49,939 nucleotides of DNA from Euryarchaeota archaeon UBA259 (GCA_002506275.1 DAXG01000001.1:1-49939); one strand, 5' to 3'. Numbered from the stretch's first letter, positions 25,196 through 34,283 are shown. Program-made: numbers and translations. Notes: generated by a model not told the origin, from the sequence alone.

Positions 25196-26335
25196 TCAGT
25201 TGACAAATTCAATTTGTTGATTACGGAGGGCTCGCAACTGTCTGTTTTCACTCGCTCCGTGTATTTGTTCACTCTTGACCCCAGTGAGTACGAGCATGAC
25301 GCGTAGTTCATCTTCAAGTTCGTCCTTGACTGCGGCACCCCAGATTATTTGTGCGTGAGGGGAGATTTTGTCTTTGATGATTTTCGCACATTGTTCGGCT
25401 TCACCAAGGGTAAGACTTGCACCTCCAACGACGTTGATAAGAGCCCCTCTTGCATCGCTTGCGTCAATGTCGAGCAACGGTGAATGAAGCGCTTCCATAG
25501 TTGCCGCTTCAGCACGCCCAGGACCAGAGGCAGAACCAAGTCCAATCATGGCTACACCACTGCCGAAATTGATGACGGACCGAAGATCCTCGAAATCGAG
25601 ATTTACCATTCCATCAATGGTAAGTAATTCTGCAACACCGGTAATTGAACGGACAAGAAGTTCATCTCCGACTCGGAAGGCGCTGGTGATTGGTAGATCT
25701 TTGACGCCTTCGATTTCAAGAAGCCTTTCGTTTGGAATGACCAGAATCGTATCGCAATGCTCGCGCAGACGTTCAAGTCCCCACTCTGCATTTTGTTTAC
25801 GCAGAGCGCCTTCAGATTGGAACGGGTAGGTGACAACGGCAATGGTCATTGCTCCTTGTTGCTTAGCAAGTCGAGCAATCTGTCCTGCTGCACCTGTTCC
25901 AGATCCGCCACCCATGCCTGCAGTGATGATGGCCAATTGAGTGTCGTTGGTGATTCGGCGTAAAGCCAACTCAGATTCTAGAGCTGCAGCCTCGCCTTTC
26001 GTCGGGTCTCCGCCAGCGCCTCTTCCACGTGCCGTTCGTCCAATCAATACTTTTTCATCGATTGGTGACATCAGAAGTGCTTGAGCATCGGTGTTGATTG
26101 CGTAACCTGTAACGTACGAGTTTTCAAACAACCCTTCGCCATGCAATCGTCCAATAGCATTGCACCCTGCTCCACCAACCCCGTATACACGGATGCGTGG
26201 TTGGAGTGATTCAAGCAGCGCTTTCAGTTCGATTTCACTTCCTTCACCCATTGGTGGGGAAACGGTTGCTGGCGTTGCCATTTCTGATTCGGTGAGTTCC
26301 AATACTCTGTCAATCAAGTGTCGCATAGGCGTCAT
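25196..26335 (-). CDS. ftsZ: Cell division GTPase FtsZ
   Basis: Tubulin-superfamily GTPase forming the division ring. From the ATG at 26335 it has 379 residues. Visible motifs are RVYGVGGAGCNAIGRL (nucleotide-binding start), RGRGAGGDPTKGEAAALES, ITAGMGGGSGTGAAGQIA (the tubulin signature), the NERLL block, and MVNLDFEDLRSVI (T7 catalytic loop). They follow canonical FtsZ and not CetZ. A short N-terminal extension (TESEMATPATVSPPMGEGS) and a short C-terminal tail (QLRALRNQQIEFVN) flank the core. An upstream in-frame TTG at 26407 would start 7 bases after radA, but its N-terminus is less natural. The gene lies directly downstream of radA on the same strand. Confidence 0.95.
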   Translation of the reverse strand: MTPMRHLIDRVLELTESEMATPATVSPPMGEGSEIELKALLESLQPRIRVYGVGGAGCNAIGRLHGEGLFENSYVTGYAINTDAQALLMSPIDEKVLIGRTARGRGAGGDPTKGEAAALESELALRRITNDTQLAIITAGMGGGSGTGAAGQIARLAKQQGAMTIAVVTYPFQSEGALRKQNAEWGLERLREHCDTILVIPNERLLEIEGVKDLPITSAFRVGDELLVRSITGVAELLTIDGMVNLDFEDLRSVINFGSGVAMIGLGSASGPGRAEAATMEALHSPLLDIDASDARGALINVVGGASLTLGEAEQCAKIIKDKISPHAQIIWGAAVKDELEDELRVMLVLTGVKSEQIHGASENRQLRALRNQQIEFVN

Positions 26336-26414
26336 GCTTACCCAAGCACCCTTGAATGTGCCGCCACTAAGAACCACAAAAACAGCGGTTTTTGGGGGTA
26401 ATTTCAATCACCAA

Positions 26415-27452
26415 TCAGTCACGAAGACCTTCTTGAGTTACTTGATAGACGCATTCGCCATCTGGCAAGTTTGGTGAGTCGACCAGGCGAGCAATTCGAC
26501 GTCCACCCTTTGCTTTGCGCAGGTAAAGTCTGAACGTTGAGGCGTGGGCAAGAACGTGTCCACCAACTGGCTTTGTTGGGTCGCCCCACATTGCATCAGG
26601 CTTGGAATGGACTTGGTTGGTCACCAGAACCAATGCATTGTTTACATCAGCAAGTTGCTTCAAGTCCTTCAGGTGGCGATTGAGTTTCTGTTGGCGGTTT
26701 GCTAGCATTCCTCTTCCAATGAACTCAGCTCGGAAATGGCTTGTCAGAGAGTCAACAATAATCATCTTGACATTGAGACCCTTACTCATCCTCTTGATTT
26801 CATCAACCAGGAGCATTTGGTGAGCAGAGTTGTAAGCACGAGCGACGTGGATTCGACTCAATACCTGTTCCGGATCAAGTCCGTGTCCACGAGCCATTTG
26901 CGTGATACGCTCTGGGCGGAAGGTGTCTTCAGTGTCGATGTAGAACACGTCGCCATCAAATCCGCCTTCTTCCAAAGGCAAGGTGCAGTTGACGGCCAAT
27001 TGATGTCCGATTTGGGTTTTTCCACTGCCGAATGCGCCGTAGACTTCGACCAAAGCTTGCGTTTCAAATCCACCGCCTAAAAGATCGTCAATGGATTCGA
27101 CTTTTGAGGTGAGTTTGAGGACTTCACGACGTCTTTCGAGAAGTGCGCCACCCGAAACGAATCCGCCTATGTTGGCCATCTTTTTTGCGCCACCGATAAT
27201 TTTTGTCGCTACTGCTTCACCAAGTTCTGCTTGGTCTGCAAGGTCGCCAGGAGACATGACTGCGAGTGCGAGCAAGTCATCAAAACCTGCTTCTCGGAGT
27301 TTTTCTGCAGTTGCTGGTCCTACACCAGGAAGGTCTTCGATGAGTGGCTCAGGCACTTCCTCTTCGGTTGGCATCATTACCGATGCTTCATCCGCAGGGC
27401 TTTCATTGTTTTCAAGTTCAGTTTTCGCTTTTTTCTTCGATTTGGTTGCCAT
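26415..27452 (-). CDS. radA: Archaeal recombinase RadA
   Basis: RecA/Rad51-family strand-exchange protein of homologous recombination, 345 residues. A charged N-terminus is followed by the helix-hairpin-helix domain ([19 protein letters not shown], about residues 40-60). The ATPase core then has Walker [24 protein letters not shown], the RAYNSAHQ block, Walker [29 protein letters not shown], and VTNQV-x-SKPD (L2 region), with [17 protein letters not shown] near the end. Walker A begins G-A where many relatives have G-E, a mild variation. A TATA-like element lies about 40 bases upstream. Confidence 0.97.
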   Translation of the reverse strand: MATKSKKKAKTELENNESPADEASVMMPTEEEVPEPLIEDLPGVGPATAEKLREAGFDDLLALAVMSPGDLADQAELGEAVATKIIGGAKKMANIGGFVSGGALLERRREVLKLTSKVESIDDLLGGGFETQALVEVYGAFGSGKTQIGHQLAVNCTLPLEEGGFDGDVFYIDTEDTFRPERITQMARGHGLDPEQVLSRIHVARAYNSAHQMLLVDEIKRMSKGLNVKMIIVDSLTSHFRAEFIGRGMLANRQQKLNRHLKDLKQLADVNNALVLVTNQVHSKPDAMWGDPTKPVGGHVLAHASTFRLYLRKAKGGRRIARLVDSPNLPDGECVYQVTQEGLRD

Positions 27453-27489
27453 TCTTGTTCACTTCCAACCCCTACTGGCATGCCAACGG

Positions 27490-27495
27490 TATATG
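27490..27495 (-). promoter_or_regulatory. Candidate TATA box of radA
   Basis: On the minus strand the sequence reads TTCATATACCG here, about 38 bases before the radA ATG at 27452. That would give a short leader if transcription starts about 25 bases downstream. No other good TATA element is seen in 27453-27589. Confidence 0.35.
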
Positions 27496-27589
27496 AAGGA
27501 CAGAAACAGGGCGCGCGAATCAATGCCAGCTTTCGAAGCAGTTTACAAACTTGTATTCGATAGATTGCGACCTTTATTTTCACTTAAAC

Positions 27590-27616
27590 TTCACTTTTTT
27601 TAAAACGAAAAGTGAA
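27590..27616 (-). terminator. Strong hairpin just after the lipoprotein gene
   Basis: TTCACTTTT (27590-27598) and AAAAGTGAA (27608-27616) form a perfect 9-base stem with a 9-base loop, starting 1 base past the stop of the minus-strand lipoprotein gene. The minus-strand loop is T-rich (CGTTTTAAA). It separates that gene from the radA promoter and is a likely transcription end or mRNA-stabilising structure. Confidence 0.55.
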
Positions 27617-27617
27617 C

Positions 27618-28487
27618 TCATTGAGGCGAATTGTCTGCTTCGGGTGCACTCATTGGGTTAGGGACGCTTTCTTGAGCGTCGTAGAGTATCTTGACCGTAT
27701 GGTCGACATTGACCCGTTCCTCTCCGTTACCTTCTGCAGTCACATCGACTTCGAGTTTCCACGTTCCTGGTTCGACGAAGTACTGGTTGTGCATCCATGA
27801 AGCATCTTGTCCGTCTCCTACTTGTTCCGGTGCAGATTCGACCGTCGTTGCATCCGTCGAATTCAACATTCTCCATGTTACCGTGACGGTTTGCCCTTGA
27901 TTGATTGGGGTTGCGGGTTGATTTTCGATATTCACAACGGTTGAATCGACTACAATTTTCTCTGGCGCTGGGCAGATACAGTCCGGTGTCGTTTCGATGT
28001 TCATAGTCTGGGGGTCTGCAGTGTTGCTGTCTCCCCAAGTGATTTGTTTGTCAATTCGGATGGTGATGTTTTCGAAATAATCGTTACCTTGGTCATCGAT
28101 ACCACCCATGGCAGCATCAAACAGGCCGTGCGTGAGGTAGGTGTAGGTCACTTCACCGTTTTCAGCCGCATTGTTTTCAACAGCGCTCGAACCGTCCCCT
28201 GGCAGGAAATAGTAGGTGACCATCGCACCAGCAGATGATTTGGTGTACGAGAAGTCAAAGGTAAGTTCTACACCAGTTTCGGAAACTTGTTGGTTGTTTT
28301 GCACGTTTTCTTCAATTACACCTGAAGTTGCGTCGTAGTAGACAATCAATTCAATGGCACTGCTTTTTTGGGGTTCTTCATCCGAGGTGAGGCAACCCGA
28401 AATCGAAGCCACCAGGAGCAATGAGCACAAGAGGAATGGTACTGCTCTCCCTGCTCGCATGTGCAGAGACACGCGCTTCATCTTCAT
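27618..28487 (-). CDS. Secreted lipoprotein with Ig/PKD-like domains
   Basis: The N-terminus has a signal peptide with a lipobox: AVPFLLCSLLLVASISGCLTS, where the Cys would be lipidated and anchored. Two beta-rich regions follow (about residues 45-150, including FDFSYTKSSAGAMVTYYFLP and GEVTYTYLTHGLFDA, and about 180-270, TVTVTWRMLNSTD, GTWKLEVDVTAEG). They resemble PKD or Ig-like modules. A CIC motif (TTPDCICPAP) lies between them. The C-terminus is Pro/Glu-rich. The ATG at 28487 is preferred over a TTG at 28490. The ligand is unknown; a solute-binding or structural role outside the cell is possible. Confidence 0.75.
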   Translation of the reverse strand: MKMKRVSLHMRAGRAVPFLLCSLLLVASISGCLTSDEEPQKSSAIELIVYYDATSGVIEENVQNNQQVSETGVELTFDFSYTKSSAGAMVTYYFLPGDGSSAVENNAAENGEVTYTYLTHGLFDAAMGGIDDQGNDYFENITIRIDKQITWGDSNTADPQTMNIETTPDCICPAPEKIVVDSTVVNIENQPATPINQGQTVTVTWRMLNSTDATTVESAPEQVGDGQDASWMHNQYFVEPGTWKLEVDVTAEGNGEERVNVDHTVKILYDAQESVPNPMSAPEADNSPQ

Positions 28488-28601
28488 CAATGCAATGCCG
28501 GATTATCACGTTTTTCTCGTCCAAAGTGGTTTTTTCTGTACTGCAGTTCAATCGTAGTTAATCGGTGCATTGAAGAACGGGAGGGTTTCAGCCTTGGGTA
28601 T

Positions 28602-28679
28602 AACGAGGTGGGGTAGTCTGGATATCCCGTCGGGCTCATAACCCGGAGATCGATGGTTCAAATCCATCTCTCGTTACCA
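28602..28679 (+). tRNA. tRNA-Met (CAT anticodon), probably initiator; 3' CCA encoded
   Basis: The acceptor stem is AACGAGG/TCTCGTT (28602-28608 with 28669-28675, last pair G-T) and the T-arm is GATGG-TTCAAAT-CCATC. The anticodon loop CTCATAA sits on a stem with three consecutive G-C pairs (GGG/CCC). The first pair is A-T. The GGG/CCC stem and A1-U72 pair are hallmarks of archaeal initiator tRNA, so initiator is favoured over elongator tRNA-Met or tRNA-Ile2, which share the CAT anticodon. The discriminator is A at 28676 and CCA follows at 28677-28679. No intron is seen. The region 28491-28601 upstream shows no clear TATA box. Confidence 0.93.
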
Positions 28680-28682
28680 CTC

Positions 28683-29432
28683 TCAGTACTCGTAGTAGTC
28701 ATGTTGAGGCTTGAGCAGATCCATTGCTGCTTGTAAGCGAGCGTTTGCCGCAGCATCTCCTCGCTCAATGGCTAAACGTTCCGCACTGATGCGTTCAATC
28801 TGCTTCTGACAAGCGTCGGCCGGACCGATTTGCTTCTCAATCGCAGCATGGAGCATTTCCATTATATCTTCAGTTTTCGCCATCGGTGAATCGTTCGGTT
28901 GCAAGTAAAATACGCCTTCATACATGATGACAGGGCCTGAACTGGCGACGATGTTGACGAATCGCTGAATGAGTTTCTTCTGGTCGGGAATCAATTGGCA
29001 TGCTTCCAGTGCTGCGGCAACATGCCCTGGTGATTTCTTTTCACATTGAGTAAAGGCTTTCATCGCAGCACTTCTTTTACCAGCATGAGCGAATACCTTA
29101 CCTGCACGACGATAATCTTCAGCAGCGGGTGTCATTTTCTCCAACAGTTGAGGGGCGCCTTTACTGAGCATTCGAACCAATTTTTTCCGTTCGCGATGGA
29201 GGATTTTAACGGTGGAAACTCCACGCTTAGCTTTGTTTCGGGCAAGAAAAACATCGCACAGAATTCGAAGACCCTTGACCAGCATGATTTGTGAATCAGC
29301 GTCTCTGTTCTTTTGCGAGAGAAACAGGTCTGTGAACTGAATGGCCATGACTTCGGACATTTCCATTCGACCATCAGCCACATACCGCTCCAGTTGGAGC
29401 AAGGTTTGTGCAGGGTCATTCATTCCAAACAT
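28683..29432 (-). CDS. Helical protein of unknown function
   Basis: This 249-residue, almost entirely alpha-helical, charged protein begins MFGMNDPAQTLLQLERYVAD. A TPR-like unit is visible (AEDYRRAGKVFAHAGKRSAA, then FTQCEKKSPGHVAAALEACQ). The centre is very basic (KAKRGVSTVKILHRERKKLV) and the C-terminal part is a predicted coiled coil (QIERISAERLAIERGDAAAN) ending HDYYEY. It has no signal peptide or membrane helix. I do not recognise the family. It converges with tRNA-Met, with 3 bases between the tRNA CCA and its stop. Confidence 0.6.
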   Translation of the reverse strand: MFGMNDPAQTLLQLERYVADGRMEMSEVMAIQFTDLFLSQKNRDADSQIMLVKGLRILCDVFLARNKAKRGVSTVKILHRERKKLVRMLSKGAPQLLEKMTPAAEDYRRAGKVFAHAGKRSAAMKAFTQCEKKSPGHVAAALEACQLIPDQKKLIQRFVNIVASSGPVIMYEGVFYLQPNDSPMAKTEDIMEMLHAAIEKQIGPADACQKQIERISAERLAIERGDAAANARLQAAMDLLKPQHDYYEY

Positions 29433-29565
29433 GGCAACAATCCCTGCTGGAGGTGATGACCTATCATGCCTTTCCCTGTTCGCTCGTCATGAATGCCATC
29501 GAGAACGCCTTCTTCTCAGTTTTTTCTCCTTTTTCCTTTATGTGTTAGCGGATACGGGCACTGCT

Positions 29566-30099
29566 GTGGAAGACAACCTATGCATCGCAGTGACCGGGAC
29601 ACCCGGAACCGGAAAGACGACGATTTGCGAGTCATTGAGCGAACTCTATACAGTGGTTTCACTTCAAGAACTGGCTGAACAAAACGGTTGCTTGGAACCA
29701 GTTGACCAGGTCGACGGTTCTGCTCCGCTGGACATTCACAAACTTTCAGAAACATGGGTCCGTGAAGAAACCGAGACATGTTTTGTCGACGGCCATCTTT
29801 CCCATTTGCTTGACGTTGATGCCATCGTGCTTTTGCGATGCAATCCTGAAAAAATCCGTGAACGGCTTGAACAGCGTTCGTATTCACCGGAAAAAACCAA
29901 CGCCAATGTGGAGTGGGAATTGCTTTCTGGCACATGGTCTGAACTGCTTGAATTTGAGATAGAAGTGCCCATTTTAGAACTTGATACGACCGTTTCATCA
30001 AGCGAAGAACTGGTTGAAAGCATTGTTCAGTGGATGGATGAAGGCACTCCCTCGGCTTCTCTCAAAGATGCTGCTTCGAATGCGATGAACTGGTTGTAA
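29566..30099 (+). CDS. AK6/Fap7-type adenylate kinase-like NTPase
   Basis: From the GTG at 29566 (MEDNLCIAVTGTPGTGKTTI) it has 177 residues, the usual size of the archaeal/eukaryotic AK6 (Fap7) family. The P-loop is GTPGTGKTT at about residues 11-19. FVDGHLSHLLDVDAIVLLRC corresponds to the second core strand and Walker-B-like region, and KIRERLEQRSYSPEKTNANVEWE to the lid and following helix. In eukaryotes Fap7 acts in maturation of the small ribosomal subunit; in archaea it has adenylate kinase activity and a probable ribosome role. Longer frames back to 29341 would overlap the divergent gene starting at 29432 and have no homologous features, so the GTG is chosen. Confidence 0.82.
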   Translation: MEDNLCIAVTGTPGTGKTTICESLSELYTVVSLQELAEQNGCLEPVDQVDGSAPLDIHKLSETWVREETETCFVDGHLSHLLDVDAIVLLRCNPEKIRERLEQRSYSPEKTNANVEWELLSGTWSELLEFEIEVPILELDTTVSSSEELVESIVQWMDEGTPSASLKDAASNAMNWL

Positions 30100-30160
30100 G
30101 ACGCTGTTTTTGTGTTTTGATTACCGCAACAACAAACACCCCCCCGCTTCGGCAGCATGA

Positions 30161-30877
30161 ATGAGCACTATGGCGTTAGAGAAATTAAGAGACACTTGGG
30201 AAGGTATTTTGAATCCACTTTTAGACGCTCTCGAGAACGTCAAACCATCCACCGTAACTTGGGTCGCTTTACCGGTAGGCATACTCGGCGGTTTGGCTGT
30301 GCTCACTGCTGATGAGACGACCTATGGCGCAAACATGTTGTTCGGCGGTGGTTTGCTGATGATACTGGCCATGGCCATGGATGGTTTGGACGGACCTCTT
30401 GCTCGTAAGTTCGGTAAGGTAAGCCGATGGGGCGATTATCTTGACCATACTTTTGACCGCCTTCTCGACGCCGTCTGGTTGCTGTGCATTGCAGGTTCTG
30501 TTTTCGTTGGCGACATCACCATCGGATTTGTAGCCGCTTGGCTGACGCTTCTTGGCTCGTACATGGGCACGCAAGCACAAGCAGTTGCTGGCTCTCGTAA
30601 TTACCGTGGTTTTTCCAGAGCAGATCGCACCGTTGTCACCATTGTGGGAATTTTCCTTACCGCTGTTTTTATTTATGCAGATGTTGGTGATTTCGGGATG
30701 TTGCCCGGCGTACTTGACCACATCCCCATTACTCCTCTGAGCATTGTTGTGTTGATTTCTGCTTTCGGAGGATTATGGACGTTCCTCGTGCGTTTTCAAC
30801 AAGCTCATTCTGAAATTACTCGTATTGATTCGGAAGACCCTCTGCCACAACCGAACCAATCTTCTGAACAGGAATGA
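30161..30877 (+). CDS. CDP-alcohol phosphatidyltransferase family membrane protein
   Basis: This 238-residue integral membrane enzyme has the complete CDP-alcohol phosphotransferase motif D-G-x2-A-R-x8-G-x3-D-x3-D. It reads DGPLARKFGKVSRWGDYLD and continues HTFD, at about residues 76-98. Around six hydrophobic helices surround it. The family joins CDP-activated lipid and an alcohol or phosphoalcohol; in archaea, members make archaetidylinositol phosphate, archaetidylserine or archaetidylglycerol phosphate. The sequence does not let me choose among these. It ends in a hydrophilic tail (DPLPQPNQSSEQE). A hairpin and T-run follow the stop. Confidence 0.88.
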   Translation: MSTMALEKLRDTWEGILNPLLDALENVKPSTVTWVALPVGILGGLAVLTADETTYGANMLFGGGLLMILAMAMDGLDGPLARKFGKVSRWGDYLDHTFDRLLDAVWLLCIAGSVFVGDITIGFVAAWLTLLGSYMGTQAQAVAGSRNYRGFSRADRTVVTIVGIFLTAVFIYADVGDFGMLPGVLDHIPITPLSIVVLISAFGGLWTFLVRFQQAHSEITRIDSEDPLPQPNQSSEQE

Positions 30878-30890
30878 ATGGCAACTTCGT

Positions 30891-30924
30891 CACCCCGTAG
30901 GGGTGTGGTGAATGCCAATTTTTT
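30891..30924 (+). terminator. Terminator-like hairpin and T-run
   Basis: CACCCC (30891-30896) pairs with GGGGTG (30900-30905) around GTA, and a run of six T follows at 30919-30924. It lies 13 bases after the stop of the CDP-alcohol phosphatidyltransferase gene and just before the next promoter. Confidence 0.5.
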
Positions 30925-30927
30925 CTG

Positions 30928-30935
30928 TTAAATAT
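30928..30935 (+). promoter_or_regulatory. Candidate TATA box of the FN3 surface protein gene
   Basis: TTAAATAT lies about 40 bases before the ATG at 30975, the spacing expected for an archaeal TATA box with a short leader. Confidence 0.45.
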
Positions 30936-30952
30936 GCGACATGCTCTTAACC

Positions 30953-30964
30953 GTCGCATGCGAC
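30953..30964. promoter_or_regulatory. Perfect 12-base palindrome before the FN3 surface protein gene
   Basis: GTCGCATGCGAC is a perfect palindrome ending 10 bases before the ATG, and another TGCGAC half-site lies at 30935-30940 next to the TATA element. It covers the expected transcription start and leader. It could be an operator, or an mRNA hairpin affecting initiation. Confidence 0.45.
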
Positions 30965-30974
30965 AAGTGAATTG

Positions 30975-33900
30975 ATGACGGTCGAACTGCTCGGTAAAGA
31001 AGGCAAGAGAAAAGCGATTTTCCTTGTGATGTGCATGCTTCTTGCTTTACTGCCGATGAGCAACGTCTCTGCGGAAGATATCGGCAATCCAAACAACTTG
31101 CAAGCTCAAGATATCAACGCAGTCTTCGACCCCGTAACCGAAACAACCACGGTGACTTGGCGCAATATCGATATTGACGGCTCGGTCTTGCAAGGGCTTT
31201 TCGATGCAACATACAGTGTCTACCGTTCAAGTGAAGTCATTGACCAATCCTCCATCGGTGGACTCACTCCGTTTGAAACTGGAATCGTTGCCTGCTCGTC
31301 AGCAGAAGTTCAAAACGACGCTTTCAAATGCCGTGGAATCAATGGAACGGTTTCCCAACACTCGGTTTCCTTTTTGGTTTCTCCCGGTGTCAATGAATCG
31401 TTTTACTACGCCGTTACGACAACGCTCGGCGACGGAACTGTACTCACGGACCTCGACGAAAATGCCTCCCTTATCGCAGAGCCAATCCTCGAACAGACCA
31501 CTCCAATTCGAACACCGTACAACATTTTCGGTTCATTCGATCCAGACACAAGTAAATCGACCGTTCAATGGATTAATTACAACGAGATTTTCCCAATTCT
31601 CCCGGAGACGGGTGACGATGCTTACCAAATTCTCCTCTACCGTACATCGTACCCCGTCACACGCTCAAACGGTGCCAACATGCTGTTATCAGAGGCCCCA
31701 GTTGCAACTTTGCCTGCCGGGACTTCCTCAATTGTCATCGATGTGCCACAAAGCACAGACAGAGATGCTTACTATTCAGTGACCTATAATCTACCAAATT
31801 GGACAGGACCCGGAGCGGACTACCAAGATGCACGCTTCCTTTCGAACAACGCCATGACTTCACCGATTATGGAGGATAATATGCCGCCTGAACAAGTCAG
31901 TTCGATGTATGCTCAGTTCATCGCTGAGCCTACCGACGGTGGTGGAACAACGACCGTAGCCTGGTCGGATGTCGCAGGCGAAGTTGGGGAATCTTACCGA
32001 ATTTACATGTCTGGTGCTGCGTTCTCAAGTATTCTTCGTTCTGATGTTCAACTGCTCGGTACCATTTCCGAAGGTGTTGAATCGTTCGCTTATGAAGTTC
32101 CAACGGGGCGACTTGGGAACGCTTACTATTGCGTAGCAACCGTGGATATGTACGGTGTTATGGACACCAACGTCACTTTTAATGCCTGCTCTGATGCAGT
32201 CTTAGAAGACGCTTTCAGCCCTTGGATAGCTGAACCAACCAATGTTCATGCTGAGTTTATCGGCAACAAGACCACACGGGTTTCTTGGACCGACCAACTC
32301 GGGGTGGAAGGCGAACAGTACCACATTTACAAAGCCGGTTGGAAAGTAACTGGTGGTGAATGGGCTACATTCAACGGATCATTGCAATGGCTTGGCTCCG
32401 TGAGCGACGGCATTGGTTACTTCGATGTCGAACTCTCCGATGGTCTTCTTGTCTCTCGTCCGTACTACTTCGTGACGACCGAGGCTCTTTACGGGCACCT
32501 CACAGGAACATACATGGACAAAAGACTCAATCAAAATTATTTCCAAATTGCGGAAGGAAATGAAGAAGACACAACTGCGCCTCTTCGAGCCAGCATGAAA
32601 GAAGTCCAATCCATCGGTTATCTGAACAAGGTCACTCTGGAGTGGTTTAACAGCGATGAATCCGATGAAGTCTACCAAGTTTGGCGCCATTACGGCGAAC
32701 CGTTTGGAGAAGATGAGAGCGAAATCAGTTCCGTCACAGAAGACGGCTGGGAACTCGTCATTGACAACATCGAAGCCGGTACTTCAGAAGCGAACACCTT
32801 TTTCCGGCAAATCGACATTCCAAACGATGTCGACCGTGAAGTTTGGTACGCCGTTATGGTCGCTGATAAATGGGGCAATACGGACCCTGAGACTTATTCA
32901 GGCCTCAATTCAAACGCCATCAAAGTCACCGAAGATACCAAGGCACCTCAAGCATCTCTTGTTTTGATCAACGAAGACAATGAAGCGTTTACCAGCCCGT
33001 CATTGATTGCTGGCGATTACAAAGTTCAAATCGAGTTTGATGAGTATCTCGATGTCAATCCAATGATCAACATCACCACACTTGGCGGTGGAGACCTTTC
33101 TGGCGGAGAACGTGAGATGGCTCTGATCCAAGAGAACGCTGGCAACCCCGACCGCGGACCTGTCTACGAACTTGATTTCTTCATTACATCCACCACCATT
33201 GCAGGCGACATGGTTTTCGAAGTTCACATGGAAGACCTAGCGAACAATCAAGCATCGCAGCAATGGACCGACCGTGCCGTAGATGCAGTCGCGCCAACAG
33301 TGGTTATTTACTCGCCATCCTCGTTCTCAGACAGTGAATCAAAGTATCTGTACGGGAACAATGTGCAGGTTCTTGCAGGTGCGGAAGACGATGTTCGAAT
33401 CGACTCGTTCCAGTACAAGTTTACCTACAATTACGGAACTGGCCAATCCATTTCTACCCCGTGGACTGAAGCTTCAGAAGTCACCAACCTTGACGGCGAT
33501 AACAGTTCATTGGTTTTGGACTTGGATTTCTCGGCAGGCAATTTCCTACCCGGGCAACACGCTGTGTTTGTTCGGGCGGTTGACTCTGCTGGAAATGAAA
33601 GGTCAACGAGCGTCATCTTTGTTGTTGATGAATGCCGTAACAGACTTGATGGAACGACCTCCTGTAATTATGTGGAGTCACTCCAACCTGAACCTGAGCC
33701 GGTTATTATCGAACCGTCCATGACCGACCCACCGTACATCTTGGTATGGGTACTTTCTGGAATCTTTGTGCTCTCGTTGATTGTCATGACGATGGTCATC
33801 AGCACCAGTCTGAGTGGTCCTAAGAAGAAGAAAAAGGGAGATGAAGAAGAAGAAGACGAAGACTGGATGTCGGAATTCATTGGAACCTCACAAGATTTGG

Positions 33901-34235
33901 ATATGGGTGCAGTCACCGATACCAGTGCAAAAGCAGAAGAAAAATCTGTTGAACCAGCACCTGAACCAGAGGCGGAACCAGAAGAAGATGAAGACCCATT
34001 CGCAGTGAATGTCATTACCCGAAAGACACGACGAAAGAAGGATGTTCCAGAAATTGTTGACGAAGACGACGACGACGATGACGGCATCGACTGGGGTGCG
34101 TATGATGATGACGATGAAGAAGACGAAGTCGTCGAAGAGAAGCCCGTTACCAAGAAACGTGCTGTCGGCCGACGAGCAGCACCTCGTAAGGCGCCTAAGC
34201 GCAGAGCTGTTGGACGCAAAAAGAGCGAAGACTGA
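30975..34235 (+). CDS. Large FN3-repeat surface protein with C-terminal anchor and highly charged cytoplasmic tail
   Basis: This 1086-residue protein has a signal peptide (KRKAIFLVMCMLLALLPMSN, cleavage near VSAED). About five FN3-like domains follow (strands such as TTTVTWRNIDI, TTTVAWSDVAGEVGESYRIY, TTRVSWTDQLGVEGEQYHIY, KVTLEWFNSDESDEVYQVWR). Two Ig-like modules come next (about residues 665-900), one with SPSSFSDSESKYLYGNNVQV. A membrane helix (PYILVWVLSGIFVLSLIVMT, about 915-938) leads into a tail of about 140 residues. The tail starts PKKKKKGDEEEEDEDW, continues with long Asp/Glu runs (EDDDDDDG), and ends in a Lys/Arg/Ala/Pro-rich stretch (KRAVGRRAAPRKAPKRRAVG). The predicted topology is type I. 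The tail's basic end looks like a nucleic-acid- or partner-binding segment. The ATG at 30975 is preferred to the TTG at 30972. Confidence 0.88.
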   Translation: MTVELLGKEGKRKAIFLVMCMLLALLPMSNVSAEDIGNPNNLQAQDINAVFDPVTETTTVTWRNIDIDGSVLQGLFDATYSVYRSSEVIDQSSIGGLTPFETGIVACSSAEVQNDAFKCRGINGTVSQHSVSFLVSPGVNESFYYAVTTTLGDGTVLTDLDENASLIAEPILEQTTPIRTPYNIFGSFDPDTSKSTVQWINYNEIFPILPETGDDAYQILLYRTSYPVTRSNGANMLLSEAPVATLPAGTSSIVIDVPQSTDRDAYYSVTYNLPNWTGPGADYQDARFLSNNAMTSPIMEDNMPPEQVSSMYAQFIAEPTDGGGTTTVAWSDVAGEVGESYRIYMSGAAFSSILRSDVQLLGTISEGVESFAYEVPTGRLGNAYYCVATVDMYGVMDTNVTFNACSDAVLEDAFSPWIAEPTNVHAEFIGNKTTRVSWTDQLGVEGEQYHIYKAGWKVTGGEWATFNGSLQWLGSVSDGIGYFDVELSDGLLVSRPYYFVTTEALYGHLTGTYMDKRLNQNYFQIAEGNEEDTTAPLRASMKEVQSIGYLNKVTLEWFNSDESDEVYQVWRHYGEPFGEDESEISSVTEDGWELVIDNIEAGTSEANTFFRQIDIPNDVDREVWYAVMVADKWGNTDPETYSGLNSNAIKVTEDTKAPQASLVLINEDNEAFTSPSLIAGDYKVQIEFDEYLDVNPMINITTLGGGDLSGGEREMALIQENAGNPDRGPVYELDFFITSTTIAGDMVFEVHMEDLANNQASQQWTDRAVDAVAPTVVIYSPSSFSDSESKYLYGNNVQVLAGAEDDVRIDSFQYKFTYNYGTGQSISTPWTEASEVTNLDGDNSSLVLDLDFSAGNFLPGQHAVFVRAVDSAGNERSTSVIFVVDECRNRLDGTTSCNYVESLQPEPEPVIIEPSMTDPPYILVWVLSGIFVLSLIVMTMVISTSLSGPKKKKKGDEEEEDEDWMSEFIGTSQDLDMGAVTDTSAKAEEKSVEPAPEPEAEPEEDEDPFAVNVITRKTRRKKDVPEIVDEDDDDDDGIDWGAYDDDDEEDEVVEEKPVTKKRAVGRRAAPRKAPKRRAVGRKKSED

Positions 34236-34283
34236 GCCAAACCAAGCGGTGAAGTCAAGGGCTGATGCTCCTTCGAAGTGGAT

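Noticed and set aside
29341..29565. Long upstream extension of the AK6-like kinase
   Set aside because: It would overlap the divergent gene starting at 29432, and kinase homology begins right after the GTG at 29566.
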